Below are positions 10,126 through 19,395 of a DNA stretch of 64,000 nucleotides, piece after piece; position 1 is the stretch's first letter; each line of letters begins with the position of its first letter. A program made the position numbers and the translations under genes. The notes below the pieces were generated by a model. The model saw nothing but the letters and a program-made list of their open reading frames with translations. It did not search any database and was not told the DNA's origin. The stretch comes from Oceanicaulis sp. MMSF_3324. Its GTDB lineage: Bacteria; Pseudomonadota; Alphaproteobacteria; Caulobacterales; Maricaulaceae. The stretch covers positions 1 through 64,000 of the forward strand of contig NZ_JASHIU010000009.1 in the NCBI RefSeq assembly GCF_030733545.1. Direction: 5' to 3'.

Positions 10126-10631
10126 TGCGGCCATCGGTGGAACGCAGCAATGGCGGCGCTGATCTGGTGCTCTTCATCGTGACCATGCTGGTCGCGCTTG
10201 TTCTGCACGCCCTGCCCAGCCGACTGGGCAGCGGTCCGGATCTGGCTCCGGCCTTTCCCTTGATCGCCCTGTTCATCTGGTCCGTGCGTCAGCCCTGGTT
10301 CATCTCGCCGCCCGTTCTATTATTGGTGGGCGTGGTTCAGGATTTGCTGGCCGGGGCGCCCATGGGGGTGTGGGCCCTGGCGTTTCTGGTCGCGTTCAGC
10401 GTCATGCGCCTGCGAGAGCCGGAAGGGGCAGGTGAAGTCGGGCCGCTCGCCCTGCGCTTCGCGTTGACGGCCGGCGCGGCATTCGCCGTCGCCTGGGGGG
10501 CGGGATCGTTCGCAATTGGCGCCCCTGTGGCGCCAGGGCCGTTGATTACTGAAGCGGTTCTGAGCATCCTTCTGTTTCCGATATTCGCCTGGTTGTTCGC
10601 CCGGCGTAAGGAACGCAGCACATTTTCCTAA
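10125..10631 (+). CDS. mreD: Rod-shape membrane protein MreD
   Basis: Small integral membrane component of the elongasome. The 168-aa protein has about five hydrophobic segments and an MreD-like aromatic/Pro pattern (FPLIALFIWSVRQPWFISPPVLLLVGVVQDLLAGAPMGVWAL). Primary sequence is poorly conserved, as usual for MreD, so the call leans on position between mreC and PBP2. ATG 10125 overlaps the mreC stop; GTG 10122 is an alternative. Confidence 0.88.
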   Translation: MRPSVERSNGGADLVLFIVTMLVALVLHALPSRLGSGPDLAPAFPLIALFIWSVRQPWFISPPVLLLVGVVQDLLAGAPMGVWALAFLVAFSVMRLREPEGAGEVGPLALRFALTAGAAFAVAWGAGSFAIGAPVAPGPLITEAVLSILLFPIFAWLFARRKERSTFS

Positions 10632-10657
10632 CGCAGCAGAGCTGAGAAAGAGCGCGA

Positions 10658-12535
10658 ATGCGTCGCGACAAGCAGGAAGCCCAAGCCCAGTTCAATCGCC
10701 GTTCGCTTCTGTTGTCGGGCCTGGGCGCGGGTGCGTTCGCGGCTTTGGGCGCGCGCATGTACGGGCTGCAAGTGCTTGAGCAGGATGCCTATCGCCTGCT
10801 GTCCGAACAGAACCAGTTCAATTTCCGCCTGCAGCCGCCAGCGCGAGGACGTCTGCTGGACCGGTTCGGAGAGCCGCTTGCGGAGAACCGCGAAAGCTAT
10901 CGCCTGATGATCGTTCGTGATCAGGCGGGCGATCCGCGCGCCGCGCTTGAGCGTCTGTCGCGCTACATGCCGCTGAGCGAAGCCCGGATCGAACGCATCT
11001 TGCGCGCCGTGTCGCGCACTTCGCGGTTCACCCCGGTCACCGTGGCCGAGGATCTCGATTGGGAGACCTTCGCCCGGATCAATCTGCACCTGCCCGATCT
11101 GCCGGGCATCACGCCAGATGTGGGTGAAGTGCGCACCTATCCGCGTCCGTACGATTTCGCCCATGTGACCGGATATGTGCAGGCGGCGCCGCCCGAAGCG
11201 GCCAATGATGATCCCTTGCTGCTGCATCCCGGTTTCCGGATCGGGCGCACCGGGGCCGAGCTTCAGCATGAAGACCGGCTGCGCGGCTCCGCAGGTCAGC
11301 TCAAGGTCGAGGTGAACGCCACGGGCCGCGTCATGCGCGAGATTCCCGAGCAGTCCATTCCCTCGGTGCCCGGCCAGGATGTGACCCTGACCCTGGATGC
11401 GCGCGCCCAGCGCACCGCCATGGAAGCCTTGGGCGATCAGAGCGCGGCGGCGGTTGGCATTGACGTGATCACCGGTGAGATCCTGGTGCTGGCCTCCACC
11501 CCCAGCTTTGATCCCAACGCGTTTGTTCTGGGGATCGGCCAGGAGGCGTTCGCTGCGCTGAACAACAACCCCTACCGTCCGCTTTTCAACAAGGCGACCA
11601 CGGGTTTGTACGCGCCCGCCTCCACCGTGAAGGTCATGTCCTCGCTGGCTGCGCTGGAGCACGGCGTCGTGGATCCCGACGAGACGATCTATTGCGGCGG
11701 GCATACACGCTTGGGCAATCGCAACTTCCACTGTTGGAGACGAGAGGGCCATGGCCGGGTCAATCTGCATGAAGCCCTGAAAGGCTCCTGCGACGTTTAT
11801 TATTACGAAATGGCCCACCGACTGGGCATCGAACGCTATAACGAGATGCTCGAAAGCTGCGGGCTGGGCCAGTTCTTCGAGATCGGCCTGCCTTATCCGC
11901 GCCGCGCCGAAGGCCTGGTGCCCGGACCGGCCTGGAAACGCTCCCGGCGCAATGAACCCTGGACCACGGGCGACACCTATAATGTGGGAATCGGGCAGGG
12001 CGCGCTCCTGAGTTCGCCGCTCCAGCTGGCGGTGATGACCGCACGCATCGCCACCGGACGCCGCGTCATGCCGACCCTGTCCCGCATGGAGGGCGCGCAG
12101 CCTGATTTCGGCCCGATGGGCTGGACGGATGAACACATCAATCTGGTTCGGCAGGCCATGTCGGGGGTCGTGAACGAGCCCGGCGGGTCGGCCTACTGGC
12201 CTCTGGGTACGCGGGGCATTGATCTTGAAGGGCTGGAGATGGCGGGCAAGACCGGCACCTCCCAGGTCTATTCGATCACCACCGAAGAGCGCGCCGCCGG
12301 CGTGCGCGACCAGGATGACCTGCCCTGGCGTTTGCGCAATCACGGCCTGTTCGTGTCCTATGCGCCCGTCGCAGCGCCGCGCTATGCGGTGACGGTGGTC
12401 ATCGAACATGGCGGCGGCGGCACGCGCGCCGCCGTCCCGGCCCAGGCGATCCTGCGCGATCTGGTGCGGCGCGATCCGTCCAATACCCGGCCGGACATGT
12501 TTGCGTCCGCAGCCCGTCCCGTGACGGAGGGATAG
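10658..12535 (+). CDS. mrdA: Penicillin-binding protein 2 (elongasome transpeptidase)
   Basis: Class B PBP that crosslinks peptidoglycan during elongation, partnered with RodA. The 625-aa protein has an N-terminal membrane anchor (about residues 18-38, LLLSGLGAGAFAALGARMYG), the PBP dimerisation domain, and a transpeptidase domain with Ser322 in STVK, S377-C-D and K531-T-G. The S-C-D variant of the SxN motif is characteristic of PBP2. It lies 26 nt after mreD and rodA follows 3 nt downstream, the canonical mrdA-mrdB order. Confidence 0.96.
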   Translation: MRRDKQEAQAQFNRRSLLLSGLGAGAFAALGARMYGLQVLEQDAYRLLSEQNQFNFRLQPPARGRLLDRFGEPLAENRESYRLMIVRDQAGDPRAALERLSRYMPLSEARIERILRAVSRTSRFTPVTVAEDLDWETFARINLHLPDLPGITPDVGEVRTYPRPYDFAHVTGYVQAAPPEAANDDPLLLHPGFRIGRTGAELQHEDRLRGSAGQLKVEVNATGRVMREIPEQSIPSVPGQDVTLTLDARAQRTAMEALGDQSAAAVGIDVITGEILVLASTPSFDPNAFVLGIGQEAFAALNNNPYRPLFNKATTGLYAPASTVKVMSSLAALEHGVVDPDETIYCGGHTRLGNRNFHCWRREGHGRVNLHEALKGSCDVYYYEMAHRLGIERYNEMLESCGLGQFFEIGLPYPRRAEGLVPGPAWKRSRRNEPWTTGDTYNVGIGQGALLSSPLQLAVMTARIATGRRVMPTLSRMEGAQPDFGPMGWTDEHINLVRQAMSGVVNEPGGSAYWPLGTRGIDLEGLEMAGKTGTSQVYSITTEERAAGVRDQDDLPWRLRNHGLFVSYAPVAAPRYAVTVVIEHGGGGTRAAVPAQAILRDLVRRDPSNTRPDMFASAARPVTEG

Positions 12536-12538
12536 GAC

Positions 12539-13684
12539 ATGGGCGTTTTCACCCAGTCAGCGCCACGCGGGTTCCGCGGCAAGCTGTTCGAGATCAACTG
12601 GGCCTTCGTGCTCTTGATCCTGCTCGTCGGGCTGATCGGCGTGGGCATGCTCTATTCGGTGGAGGGCGGCGCCTGGAACCCCTATGCCTCGCGCCATGCC
12701 GCGCGTCTGGGCGTGGGCCTGATGGCCATGGTGGTGATCGCGCTTTTCCCGCCGCGCTTCTGGATGGGGATCGCCTATCCCGCCTTCCTGGGCGCGCTGG
12801 TTCTGCTGATCGGGGTGGAGCTGATCGGCGCCACCGCCATGGGCGCGCAGCGCTGGATCGATATCGGCCCGATCCGCATGCAGCCATCAGAAATCATGAA
12901 GATCGCGCTCGTTCTGGCTCTGGCGCGCTATTACCACGACCTGCCCGAAGAGAAGGTCTCGTCGCTGGGCGGTCTCATCATTCCCGCCCTGATGATCGCG
13001 GTGCCCATGGGGCTGATCATCAAACAGCCCGATCTGGGCACGTCGCTGCTGCTGGCGGCGACCGGAGTTGTGATCGTCTTCCTGGCGGGGCTGAGCTGGA
13101 AAGTGATCATCGGCGCGGGCGTCATGGGCGGCATTGGCGGCGGATTCTTCTTCCAGTACGGGCTGCAGGATTATCAGCGCCGCCGCATCATGACCTTCAT
13201 CAATCCCGAAGATGACCCCATGGGCGCGGGCTATCACATCCTGCAGTCCAAGATCGCGCTGGGATCGGGCGGCATGACCGGCAAGGGCTATATGGAAGGC
13301 ACCCAGGCGCACCTGAACTTCCTGCCGGAAAAACAGACCGACTTCATTTTCACGATGCTGGGCGAGGAATTCGGCTTTATCGGCGGCCTCGTCGTGCTGG
13401 GGCTGTATGCGCTGATCCTGGCCAATTGCATCATGATCGCCACCTCCTGCCGCTCGGTCTTCCTGCGGCTTGTGGTGATGGGCGTGGCGACCACGTTCTC
13501 GCTCTACGTCTTCATCAATGTGGGCATGGTGATGGGCATGCTGCCCGTGGTGGGCGTGCCGCTGCCGATGATCTCCTATGGCGGCACCGTGATGATGACG
13601 GTGCTGATCGGGCTGGGCCTGATCCTGGGCGCGCACGTGCACCGCGACACCGAACCGCCCAAAGGCGCAGGATTGTTCGGTTAA
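12539..13684 (+). CDS. rodA: Peptidoglycan polymerase RodA (SEDS family)
   Basis: SEDS glycosyltransferase that polymerises lipid II in complex with PBP2. The 381-aa protein has about ten transmembrane helices. The conserved blocks are GAQRWIDIGPIRMQPSEIMKIALVLALARY, KQPDLGTSLLL, LPEKQTDFIFTMLGEEFGFIG and the C-terminal GVPLPMISYGGTVMM. The start is 3 nt after the PBP2 stop. It closes the rod-shape cluster. Confidence 0.96.
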   Translation: MGVFTQSAPRGFRGKLFEINWAFVLLILLVGLIGVGMLYSVEGGAWNPYASRHAARLGVGLMAMVVIALFPPRFWMGIAYPAFLGALVLLIGVELIGATAMGAQRWIDIGPIRMQPSEIMKIALVLALARYYHDLPEEKVSSLGGLIIPALMIAVPMGLIIKQPDLGTSLLLAATGVVIVFLAGLSWKVIIGAGVMGGIGGGFFFQYGLQDYQRRRIMTFINPEDDPMGAGYHILQSKIALGSGGMTGKGYMEGTQAHLNFLPEKQTDFIFTMLGEEFGFIGGLVVLGLYALILANCIMIATSCRSVFLRLVVMGVATTFSLYVFINVGMVMGMLPVVGVPLPMISYGGTVMMTVLIGLGLILGAHVHRDTEPPKGAGLFG

Positions 13685-13770
13685 CGCCGCATTGCCCAAC
13701 TTGACCACAGGGCGCGGATCGACCAACCTCCCGCGCCAAACCGTCGCAGGGCGGTATCGGATTTATAGCG

Positions 13771-13786
13771 CGCGCCCCGGGGCGCG
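13771..13786. repeat. Perfect 16-bp GC palindrome between rodA and the NSS transporter
   Basis: CGCGCCCCGGGGCGCG is perfectly self-complementary and sits 23 nt before the transporter start, in a 125-nt gap with no gene. It has no T-run and overlaps the likely leader of the next gene, so its role (protein site, leader hairpin or weak terminator) is open. Confidence 0.5.
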
Positions 13787-13809
13787 GCTGAGGGGAGGAG
13801 ACTGCATCT

Positions 13810-15165
13810 ATGGCGATGGGCGGCGCGAGCGCGCACGGGACTTGGAGTAGCCGGTTCGGCTTTCTCATGGCGGCGATCGGCTCGTCCGTCGGGCTGGGGA
13901 ATTTCTGGCGTTTTCCCTATACGGCGGGAGAAAACGGCGGTGCAGCCTTTGTGTTGATCTATCTGGTCTGCGTGGCGCTGATCGGGTTCCCGATCCTGAT
14001 GGCCGAACTGAGCGTGGGGCGTCATGCCCGCCGCTCGGCCGTGGGCTCGACCCGCAAGATGGCGTTTGACGCCGGCGCTTCCGAAATGTGGTCCATCGCC
14101 GGCTGGGTCGGCATGGCCGGCGGCGTGATGATCCTGTGTTTCTACTCCGTCGTGGCCGGCTGGGTCGCCTCTTACGTCTACAAGATGTTCACCGGCGCCA
14201 TGGTGGGCCTTGACCCGACGGAAGTCTCCAACGTCTTCGGCGAGCTGGTGGGCGACACCGGCACCGTGCTGCTGTGGCATACCGGCTTCATGGCGGTGAC
14301 CATCGGCATTGTCTGCTTCGGCGTTATCAAGGGAATTGAACGCACGGTGTCGATCCTGATGCCGTTGTTCTTCCTGATGCTCGTGGGCATGGTGATCTAT
14401 GCAGGCCTGACCGCGGATATGGGCGCGGCGATCAGCTATCTGTTCGCGCCGGACTTCTCCAAGATCACTGCGCAGACCTTCCTGGAAGCGCTGGGTCAGG
14501 CCTTCTTCTCCATGAGCGTGGGGTCGGCCATCATGATCACCTATGGCTCCTATCTGTCGCGCGACGACAACCTGCCGCAATCGGCCGGCATCATTGCGGG
14601 GTCGGATACCCTGGTGGCGATCATCGCCGGCCTGGCGATCTTTCCGTTCGTGTTCGCCTTCGGCCTCAGCCCTGATGCGGGTCCGGGCCTGTTCTTCCAG
14701 ACCCTGCCGGCGGCCTTCTCGCAAATGCCGGGCGGCCAGTGGGTGGGCGCAGCCTTCTTCTTCCTGGCCCTGATCGCGGCGCTGACGAGCTCGATCTCGC
14801 TGCTGCAGGTGATCGTGGCCTTTGGTGAGGAACACACCGATTTCGGGCGTGTGGGCTCGGCGCTGTTCTTTGGCGCAATCATCTACATGTTCGGCGTCGC
14901 CGCTGCGTTCTCGGGCGACTTCTTCGACGTTCTCGACAAGGTGTCCGGCACGATCCTTCTGCCGCTGGGCGGCCTGTTGATTGCGCTCTTCACCGGCTGG
15001 GTCGTCTCCAAGGCGCTCATGCAGAAAGAGCTGCCGCATGCGGGCGAGAAGTTCTTCGCCTACTGGCGCTTCACCATCCGCTGGCTGGCGCCGGTGGCGG
15101 TGGGCCTGATCATCGTGACGGGTCTGGCCAGCATGTTCGGCATCAGCCTGCCGTTCATCGGCTAG
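13810..15165 (+). CDS. Sodium-dependent transporter, NSS/SNF family
   Basis: Na+-coupled symporter of the LeuT/NSS fold, usually for amino acids or related amines, in the inner membrane. The 451-aa product begins with WSSRFGFLMAAIGSSVGLGNFWRFPYTAGENGGAAFVLIYL, the sodium and substrate site of TM1, followed by about eleven hydrophobic helices. Motif order and length match bacterial NSS proteins (LeuT, MhsT, TnaT type). A ribosome-binding GGGAGGAG lies about 9 nt upstream. It is followed by a strong terminator and appears monocistronic. The substrate cannot be assigned. Confidence 0.92.
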   Translation: MAMGGASAHGTWSSRFGFLMAAIGSSVGLGNFWRFPYTAGENGGAAFVLIYLVCVALIGFPILMAELSVGRHARRSAVGSTRKMAFDAGASEMWSIAGWVGMAGGVMILCFYSVVAGWVASYVYKMFTGAMVGLDPTEVSNVFGELVGDTGTVLLWHTGFMAVTIGIVCFGVIKGIERTVSILMPLFFLMLVGMVIYAGLTADMGAAISYLFAPDFSKITAQTFLEALGQAFFSMSVGSAIMITYGSYLSRDDNLPQSAGIIAGSDTLVAIIAGLAIFPFVFAFGLSPDAGPGLFFQTLPAAFSQMPGGQWVGAAFFFLALIAALTSSISLLQVIVAFGEEHTDFGRVGSALFFGAIIYMFGVAAAFSGDFFDVLDKVSGTILLPLGGLLIALFTGWVVSKALMQKELPHAGEKFFAYWRFTIRWLAPVAVGLIIVTGLASMFGISLPFIG

Positions 15166-15185
15166 CGGCGGATCTCGTCCACATG

Positions 15186-15215
15186 AAAAGCCCCGGTCGA
15201 TGACCGGGGCTTTTT
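15186..15215. terminator. Bidirectional terminator between transporter and prolyl aminopeptidase
   Basis: The stem GCCCCGGT / ACCGGGGC is flanked by AAAA on the left and TTTTT on the right, so it can end both convergent transcripts. Confidence 0.88.
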
Positions 15216-15234
15216 CTTTGCGGTAAAGCAAATG

Positions 15235-16209
15235 TCAGCCGAAGCGCCGGGCGAACATGTCGGTGGCGCGCACCAGGCCGTCGACAATGCCCGGTTCGCC
15301 GGCGGCATGACCGGCGTCGGCGACAAAATTCAGCTGGACGCCCGGCCAGACGCGGGACAATTCCCAAGCGGTGCGCGGCGGCGTGACCATGTCATAGCGC
15401 CCCTGAACGATGACTCCGGGAATCTCCTTGAGATGGCGGGTGTCCTCCAGCAGGACGCCCTCGCGCTCGAAAAAGCCGCCATGATGGAAGTAATGGGACT
15501 CAATTCGCGCCAGCGCGTCGGAGCGATGCGGATCAGGGTTCACATGCTCGGGCACCGTGCTCATGGAGATCAGAGCGCTTTCCCAGCTTGACCAGGCCAG
15601 CGCGTCATCGCGGCGCTGGTCCATGCTCGCTCCTGAGGTCAGCCGCTTATAATAGGCCGCGATGACATCCTCGCGCTCATCCGGCGCCAGCCGGTCGGCC
15701 AGGCGCGCCCAGGCGTCCGGAAACAGGCGGTTGGCGCCATCGCGGTAGAACCAGTCCAGCTCATGGCGCGTGCAGGCGAAGACCCCGCGCAGGATCATGC
15801 CGAGCACGCGATCAGGGCAGGCGCGTGCATAGGCCAGCGCCAATGTGGCGCCCCAGGAGCCGCCGAACGCGACCCATTTGTCGATCCCCAGATGCGTGCG
15901 CAACTGCTCGATATCATTCACCAGATGGGCGGTGGTGTTGTGTTCGAGCGAGGAATAGGGCCGCGACCGCCCGCAGCCGCGCTGATCGAACACGATGATG
16001 CGATAGCGCCGCGGATCAAAGAAGCGTCGCATGGCCGGCGCCGCGCCGCCGCCCGGCCCGCCATGCAGGGTGATGACAGGCACGCCGTCCGGCCGTCCGC
16101 AGTCCTCGTAGTACAGCGTGTGGCCTTGACCCACGTCCAGAAACCCCGATCGGACCGGGGTGAGGGGCGGATACAGGCCGAGGCGGCGATGGGATCGAGC
16201 GGTGTCCAT
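15235..16209 (-). CDS. pip: Prolyl aminopeptidase (proline iminopeptidase)
   Basis: Cytoplasmic alpha/beta-hydrolase (peptidase S33) that removes N-terminal proline. The 324-aa protein shows the oxyanion HGGPGGG motif, the nucleophile elbow GGSWGATLAL, the Asp in GRYDMVTPP and the catalytic His in ADAGHAAGEPG. ATG at 16209 is chosen because the coding strand reads AGGA 4 nt upstream of it. An upstream in-frame ATG at 16242 lacks such a site. It is convergent with the NSS gene and divergent from the lipoprotein gene. Confidence 0.93.
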   Translation of the reverse strand: MDTARSHRRLGLYPPLTPVRSGFLDVGQGHTLYYEDCGRPDGVPVITLHGGPGGGAAPAMRRFFDPRRYRIIVFDQRGCGRSRPYSSLEHNTTAHLVNDIEQLRTHLGIDKWVAFGGSWGATLALAYARACPDRVLGMILRGVFACTRHELDWFYRDGANRLFPDAWARLADRLAPDEREDVIAAYYKRLTSGASMDQRRDDALAWSSWESALISMSTVPEHVNPDPHRSDALARIESHYFHHGGFFEREGVLLEDTRHLKEIPGVIVQGRYDMVTPPRTAWELSRVWPGVQLNFVADAGHAAGEPGIVDGLVRATDMFARRFG

Positions 16210-16315
16210 TTTTCCTGTGCTAATCAGCCGATTAACTTTCAAGTCTGTTTACCGTGAGACTATGTCGTTTTATCACTATGTGGAACCAGCTTCGCGAGGG
16301 GGAGTTGGTCTCTGT

Positions 16316-16972
16316 ATGAAGGATCGCTTCGACATGCACATGGTCATCAGGACTTTGGGCCTGGTTGTCGGATTATGCACGTGCACCGCTGTAACAGGAT
16401 GCGCCAGCCAACCGATAGCCCTGGGTACAGAGTCCCAGGTTGATATCGAGGCGGAGGCTCGCTTGCGCGCCCAGGCGTCGAGACTGAGCGCGCTTGTGGA
16501 TGATCGGGGCTGGACCCTGAGCGCCGGACCCGCCGACGCCGCCCGCGAATTCTTCAGCCGCCTCGTGAATGGCGGCGGCGCGGAAGAGACGGCGGACGAT
16601 CCGGTGAGCGTCTACATGGAAGCCCAGGGAGGGAATGCGGCCTTGGCCTTTCACGAGGACATCGCGCAATTGTCGACGCTGGCCCAGAGTGTGGCCGACG
16701 CGGCCCAGCAGATCAGCAACAGTGAGCAGGGGCTGGGCCAGGCGACCCTGACCCGGGATCTCGCTTCCGCGGAAAATGCGCTGGGCGCGGTGCGTCGCGC
16801 CGAGGAATTCTTCATCGCCGTCTCCGAAGAGCTTGATGCTGCGGCGGATGGCGATCAGGTCATTCAATCTCTGCAAGGTCTGGCGGATCAGAAGGCTCGC
16901 CTCGCCGATGCGGCTGACGCCCTGGCCGAGCGCCGCTGGGCGGTGCAATCCAATCAAGGCCTATCCAGCTGA
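16316..16972 (+). CDS. Putative lipoprotein, coiled-coil rich, unknown function
   Basis: Not a family I recognise. The 218-aa product has a basic start, a hydrophobic stretch (VIRTLGLVVGLCTCTAVTGC) ending in a lipobox-like VTGC with Cys followed by Ala-Ser, then a soluble helical Ala/Glu/Gln-rich domain (residues about 45-215). It is predicted to be a lipoprotein facing the periplasm. The start is uncertain: ATG 16316 follows GGGGGAG, while ATG 16334 follows AAGGA. Its stop overlaps the following methyltransferase start (TGATG), so the two genes are coupled. Confidence 0.7.
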   Translation: MKDRFDMHMVIRTLGLVVGLCTCTAVTGCASQPIALGTESQVDIEAEARLRAQASRLSALVDDRGWTLSAGPADAAREFFSRLVNGGGAEETADDPVSVYMEAQGGNAALAFHEDIAQLSTLAQSVADAAQQISNSEQGLGQATLTRDLASAENALGAVRRAEEFFIAVSEELDAAADGDQVIQSLQGLADQKARLADAADALAERRWAVQSNQGLSS

Positions 16973-17604
16973 TGACACAGACTGTTCCGGGCGACGCGCT
17001 CGACCCGCAATCCGTCAAGGGCTTCCTCGCCGATGACGAGGGTCAGGCTCTGGCGCGACATGCGCTCAAGGCGGCCGAGGCGTTGCCGGGCGCATTTGTC
17101 GAGATTGGCAGCTGGTGCGGCCGCTCCAGCGTCTATCTGGGCCGCGCAGCGCGAGACGCGGGCCGGGTCCTGTTCGCGATTGACCACCATCGGGGCTCTG
17201 AAGAGCATCAACCGGGCGAGGGGTATCATGACCCCGACCTGTTTGACGCCGAGCTGGGCCGGGTCGACACCCTGCCGGCGCTACGGCGCACGATCGCCCT
17301 GGCGGATCTGGAACAGCATGTGGTTCCCGTGGTCGGACCGTCCGCCGTGATCGGTGCAAGCTGGTCGGCGCCGCTGAGCTTTGTCTTCATTGATGGCGGG
17401 CACGCCATGGATACGGCGCTGGCCGATTATCGCGCCTGGGCCGGCCATGTGGCGCGGGGCGGATTGTTGGCCATTCACGATGTCTTTCCCGATCCCAAGG
17501 ATGGAGGGCGCCCGCCCTACGAAATCTGGAAACTGGCTGTGGCCTCGGGCCTGTTCGAGCCGGTGGAGCGGATCAATACGCTCGAGATTCTGCGCCGTCT
17601 GTAA
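16972..17604 (+). CDS. Class I SAM-dependent methyltransferase (Methyltransf_24-like)
   Basis: Predicted S-adenosylmethionine-dependent methyltransferase of unknown substrate. The 210-aa protein has GAFVEIGSWCGRSSVYLG as motif I, an acidic end of beta-2 (LFAIDHHRGSEEH) and the FVFIDGGHAMDTALADYRAW block found in the Methyltransf_24 group, many of which act on sugars or natural products. It is coupled to the lipoprotein gene. Its last 32 nt overlap the 3' end of the convergent toroid-protein gene, so both C-termini share DNA. Confidence 0.82.
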   Translation: MTQTVPGDALDPQSVKGFLADDEGQALARHALKAAEALPGAFVEIGSWCGRSSVYLGRAARDAGRVLFAIDHHRGSEEHQPGEGYHDPDLFDAELGRVDTLPALRRTIALADLEQHVVPVVGPSAVIGASWSAPLSFVFIDGGHAMDTALADYRAWAGHVARGGLLAIHDVFPDPKDGGRPPYEIWKLAVASGLFEPVERINTLEILRRL

Positions 17605-18676
17605 GCCAGGCATCGGGGCGCGCATGCCGGATCAGAAGCTCTGATCCATTGCTGAGACCATACAGCGCATCCGCCGCCAGCACGACCGCGCCCGCCGTCC
17701 AGCTGGGGCGTTCCTTGGGCCAGACCTGGCCCAGCTCGAACTGCCAGCCCATCCAGTAGCCTTCGCCATCGCGCGCCAGGGGCGCCAGCGCGTCCAGCAG
17801 GCGCTGCGCCCGAACCGTCTCTCCAATGCTCAGACAGGCCAGCGCCAGTTCGGCGGTTTCCGCGGCAGTGATCCAGGGCTCTTCGCTGACACAGCGGCAG
17901 CCCAGATCCTCGACCACGAAGGCGTCCCATCCCGCATGCAGGTGGGCCTTGGCGCTCAGCCCCGTGTAAACGCCCGACAGGACCGGATAATACCAGTCCA
18001 TGGCGTAGCGGGAGCGATCCTCGCCGAGCCGGTCAAACCGATGGGGTTTGTCGGTGAAGGTTCGTGCGATCTGCTGACGCGCCCGCGCCCAGTCCGGGCG
18101 CGACTGGTCCAGTGCGTCGGCGATCCGCAATCCGCATTCCAGACTCTTGTAGAGCGAGGCGTTCCCGGCCCGCAGCGAATCCACGCCTTCCAGCGGCTGC
18201 CCGTCATCGGGCTTGCGCCAGACCACATCGCCATGGGGCGTCTGATGGTTGACCACCCAGTCGAGCGCCTTGGTGATCATGCCGGCATGGCGGGCGATCA
18301 GGCGCGGCTCATCCAGCGCCAGCGCGCAACGCAGGACGGTGACAGCGGCATAGCCGGTGAAATTGGTGTCGTGGGCGGTGACCGGGTTGTCCGGCGGGGC
18401 GATCCGGTCTCCGCTCTCGTCCATGGGCACGCCCGCGCCCAGCTCGCCCAGCCAGGAGCCGTCTTCATGCTGGCGCTCGGCCAGCGCGTCGAGTGCGGCG
18501 TGAACCGCCGTTTCGCGCCCCGCGACCGCCAGCGCCATCGCGCTCTCGCCATGGTTCCAGGGATCCCAGACGCCGGTCTCGATCCACGGAATCGACCCGT
18601 CGCGGTGCTGCAGATCCTCGATCCGGTCTGCGCAGGCGGCGATGTCGACGCCAATGGCTTGCGGACGATGGCTCAT
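17573..18676 (-). CDS. Alpha/alpha-toroid (prenyltransferase/squalene-cyclase-like) protein
   Basis: The 367-aa product carries repeated helical units with Gly-Ser-W/I motifs (HRDGSIPWIETGVWDPWNHGESAMAL, HEDGSWLGELGAG, VGDV-type turns), resembling terpenoid cyclase/prenyltransferase or glycosidase alpha-toroids. No DxDD cyclase motif is visible, so catalysis as a cyclase is unlikely. It is the last gene of a minus-strand trio with a GT4 glycosyltransferase and a methyltransferase. The start ATG 18676 overlaps the stop of the methyltransferase. A carbohydrate- or lipid-processing role is inferred from neighbours only. Confidence 0.72.
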   Translation of the reverse strand: MSHRPQAIGVDIAACADRIEDLQHRDGSIPWIETGVWDPWNHGESAMALAVAGRETAVHAALDALAERQHEDGSWLGELGAGVPMDESGDRIAPPDNPVTAHDTNFTGYAAVTVLRCALALDEPRLIARHAGMITKALDWVVNHQTPHGDVVWRKPDDGQPLEGVDSLRAGNASLYKSLECGLRIADALDQSRPDWARARQQIARTFTDKPHRFDRLGEDRSRYAMDWYYPVLSGVYTGLSAKAHLHAGWDAFVVEDLGCRCVSEEPWITAAETAELALACLSIGETVRAQRLLDALAPLARDGEGYWMGWQFELGQVWPKERPSWTAGAVVLAADALYGLSNGSELLIRHARPDAWLTDGAESRAY

Positions 18677-19395
18677 GCCGCGTCCTTCTGGAAATAGAGC
18701 GCGACGGACTTGCCCATGACCGGGTTGAGCGCGGCCTCGGTCCAGCGGGTCAGACGCGGCTTTTCCATCAAGTCCCATTCCAGGAGCTTGCGGAAGGCGT
18801 TCACGGAACGACTGTCTTCCTGACGTTCCCATTTCGCGCAGCGCAACCACCAATAGGGCGAGTGCAGGGCGTGGGCCCAATGGCGCTTGTAGGGACGATA
18901 CCCACGGCTCGCGACCCGCTCGCGAAGCTCATGATCCTTGAAGATTCGCACATGCCCGCCCGGCGTATTCTGATAGCCCTCAGACAGCGCCCAGCAGATC
19001 TTCTCAGGCCAGTAGCGCGGCACGGATAGCGCAAAGCGTCCGCCCGGCTTGACGATGCGGGTGATCTCATCGAGCGCGGCGTCCACATCGGGCAGGTGCT
19101 CGAGCACTTCTGAACAGATCACCACATCAAAGCTGTGATCGGGGAAGGGCAGACGACCGGCATCGCCCACGCACCAGACTGCGCTGCGCGGCGGGGTCTG
19201 CGGGGGCGGCGGCAATTCGAAAAAGCCGTCGACCGCGCCCTTGAGATCTTCCAGGCTGAGATCGAGCATGGTCACGTCGAGCGCCTTGTCATGCCAGTAG
19301 AAGGCATGGCTGTGGCGGCCACGGCCACAGCCCAGGTCAAGCACGCGCTGGCCGTCCTGAAGGTCCAGCGCATCAAGGTCCAGCGTCACCATCAT
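18673..19395 (-). CDS. Class I SAM-dependent methyltransferase (UbiE/Methyltransf_11-like)
   Basis: The 240-aa protein has a complete SAM site: VLDLGCGRGRHSHAF (motif I), VTMLDLSLEDL, GDAGRLPFPDHSFDVVICSEVLEHLPDVDAALDEITRIVKPGGRFALSVP. The C-terminal region (residues about 150-240), with W-rich HWAHALHSPYWWLRC, is specific and probably binds the acceptor. It overlaps its neighbours by 4 nt on each side, so it belongs to one operon with the glycosyltransferase and the toroid protein. The substrate is unknown; a glycolipid or sugar is the best guess. Confidence 0.85.
   Translation of the reverse strand: MMVTLDLDALDLQDGQRVLDLGCGRGRHSHAFYWHDKALDVTMLDLSLEDLKGAVDGFFELPPPPQTPPRSAVWCVGDAGRLPFPDHSFDVVICSEVLEHLPDVDAALDEITRIVKPGGRFALSVPRYWPEKICWALSEGYQNTPGGHVRIFKDHELRERVASRGYRPYKRHWAHALHSPYWWLRCAKWERQEDSRSVNAFRKLLEWDLMEKPRLTRWTEAALNPVMGKSVALYFQKDAA

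Noticed and set aside
16209-16242. Earlier start of the prolyl aminopeptidase at 16242
   Set aside because: No ribosome-binding site is near it, while AGGA precedes the ATG at 16209.
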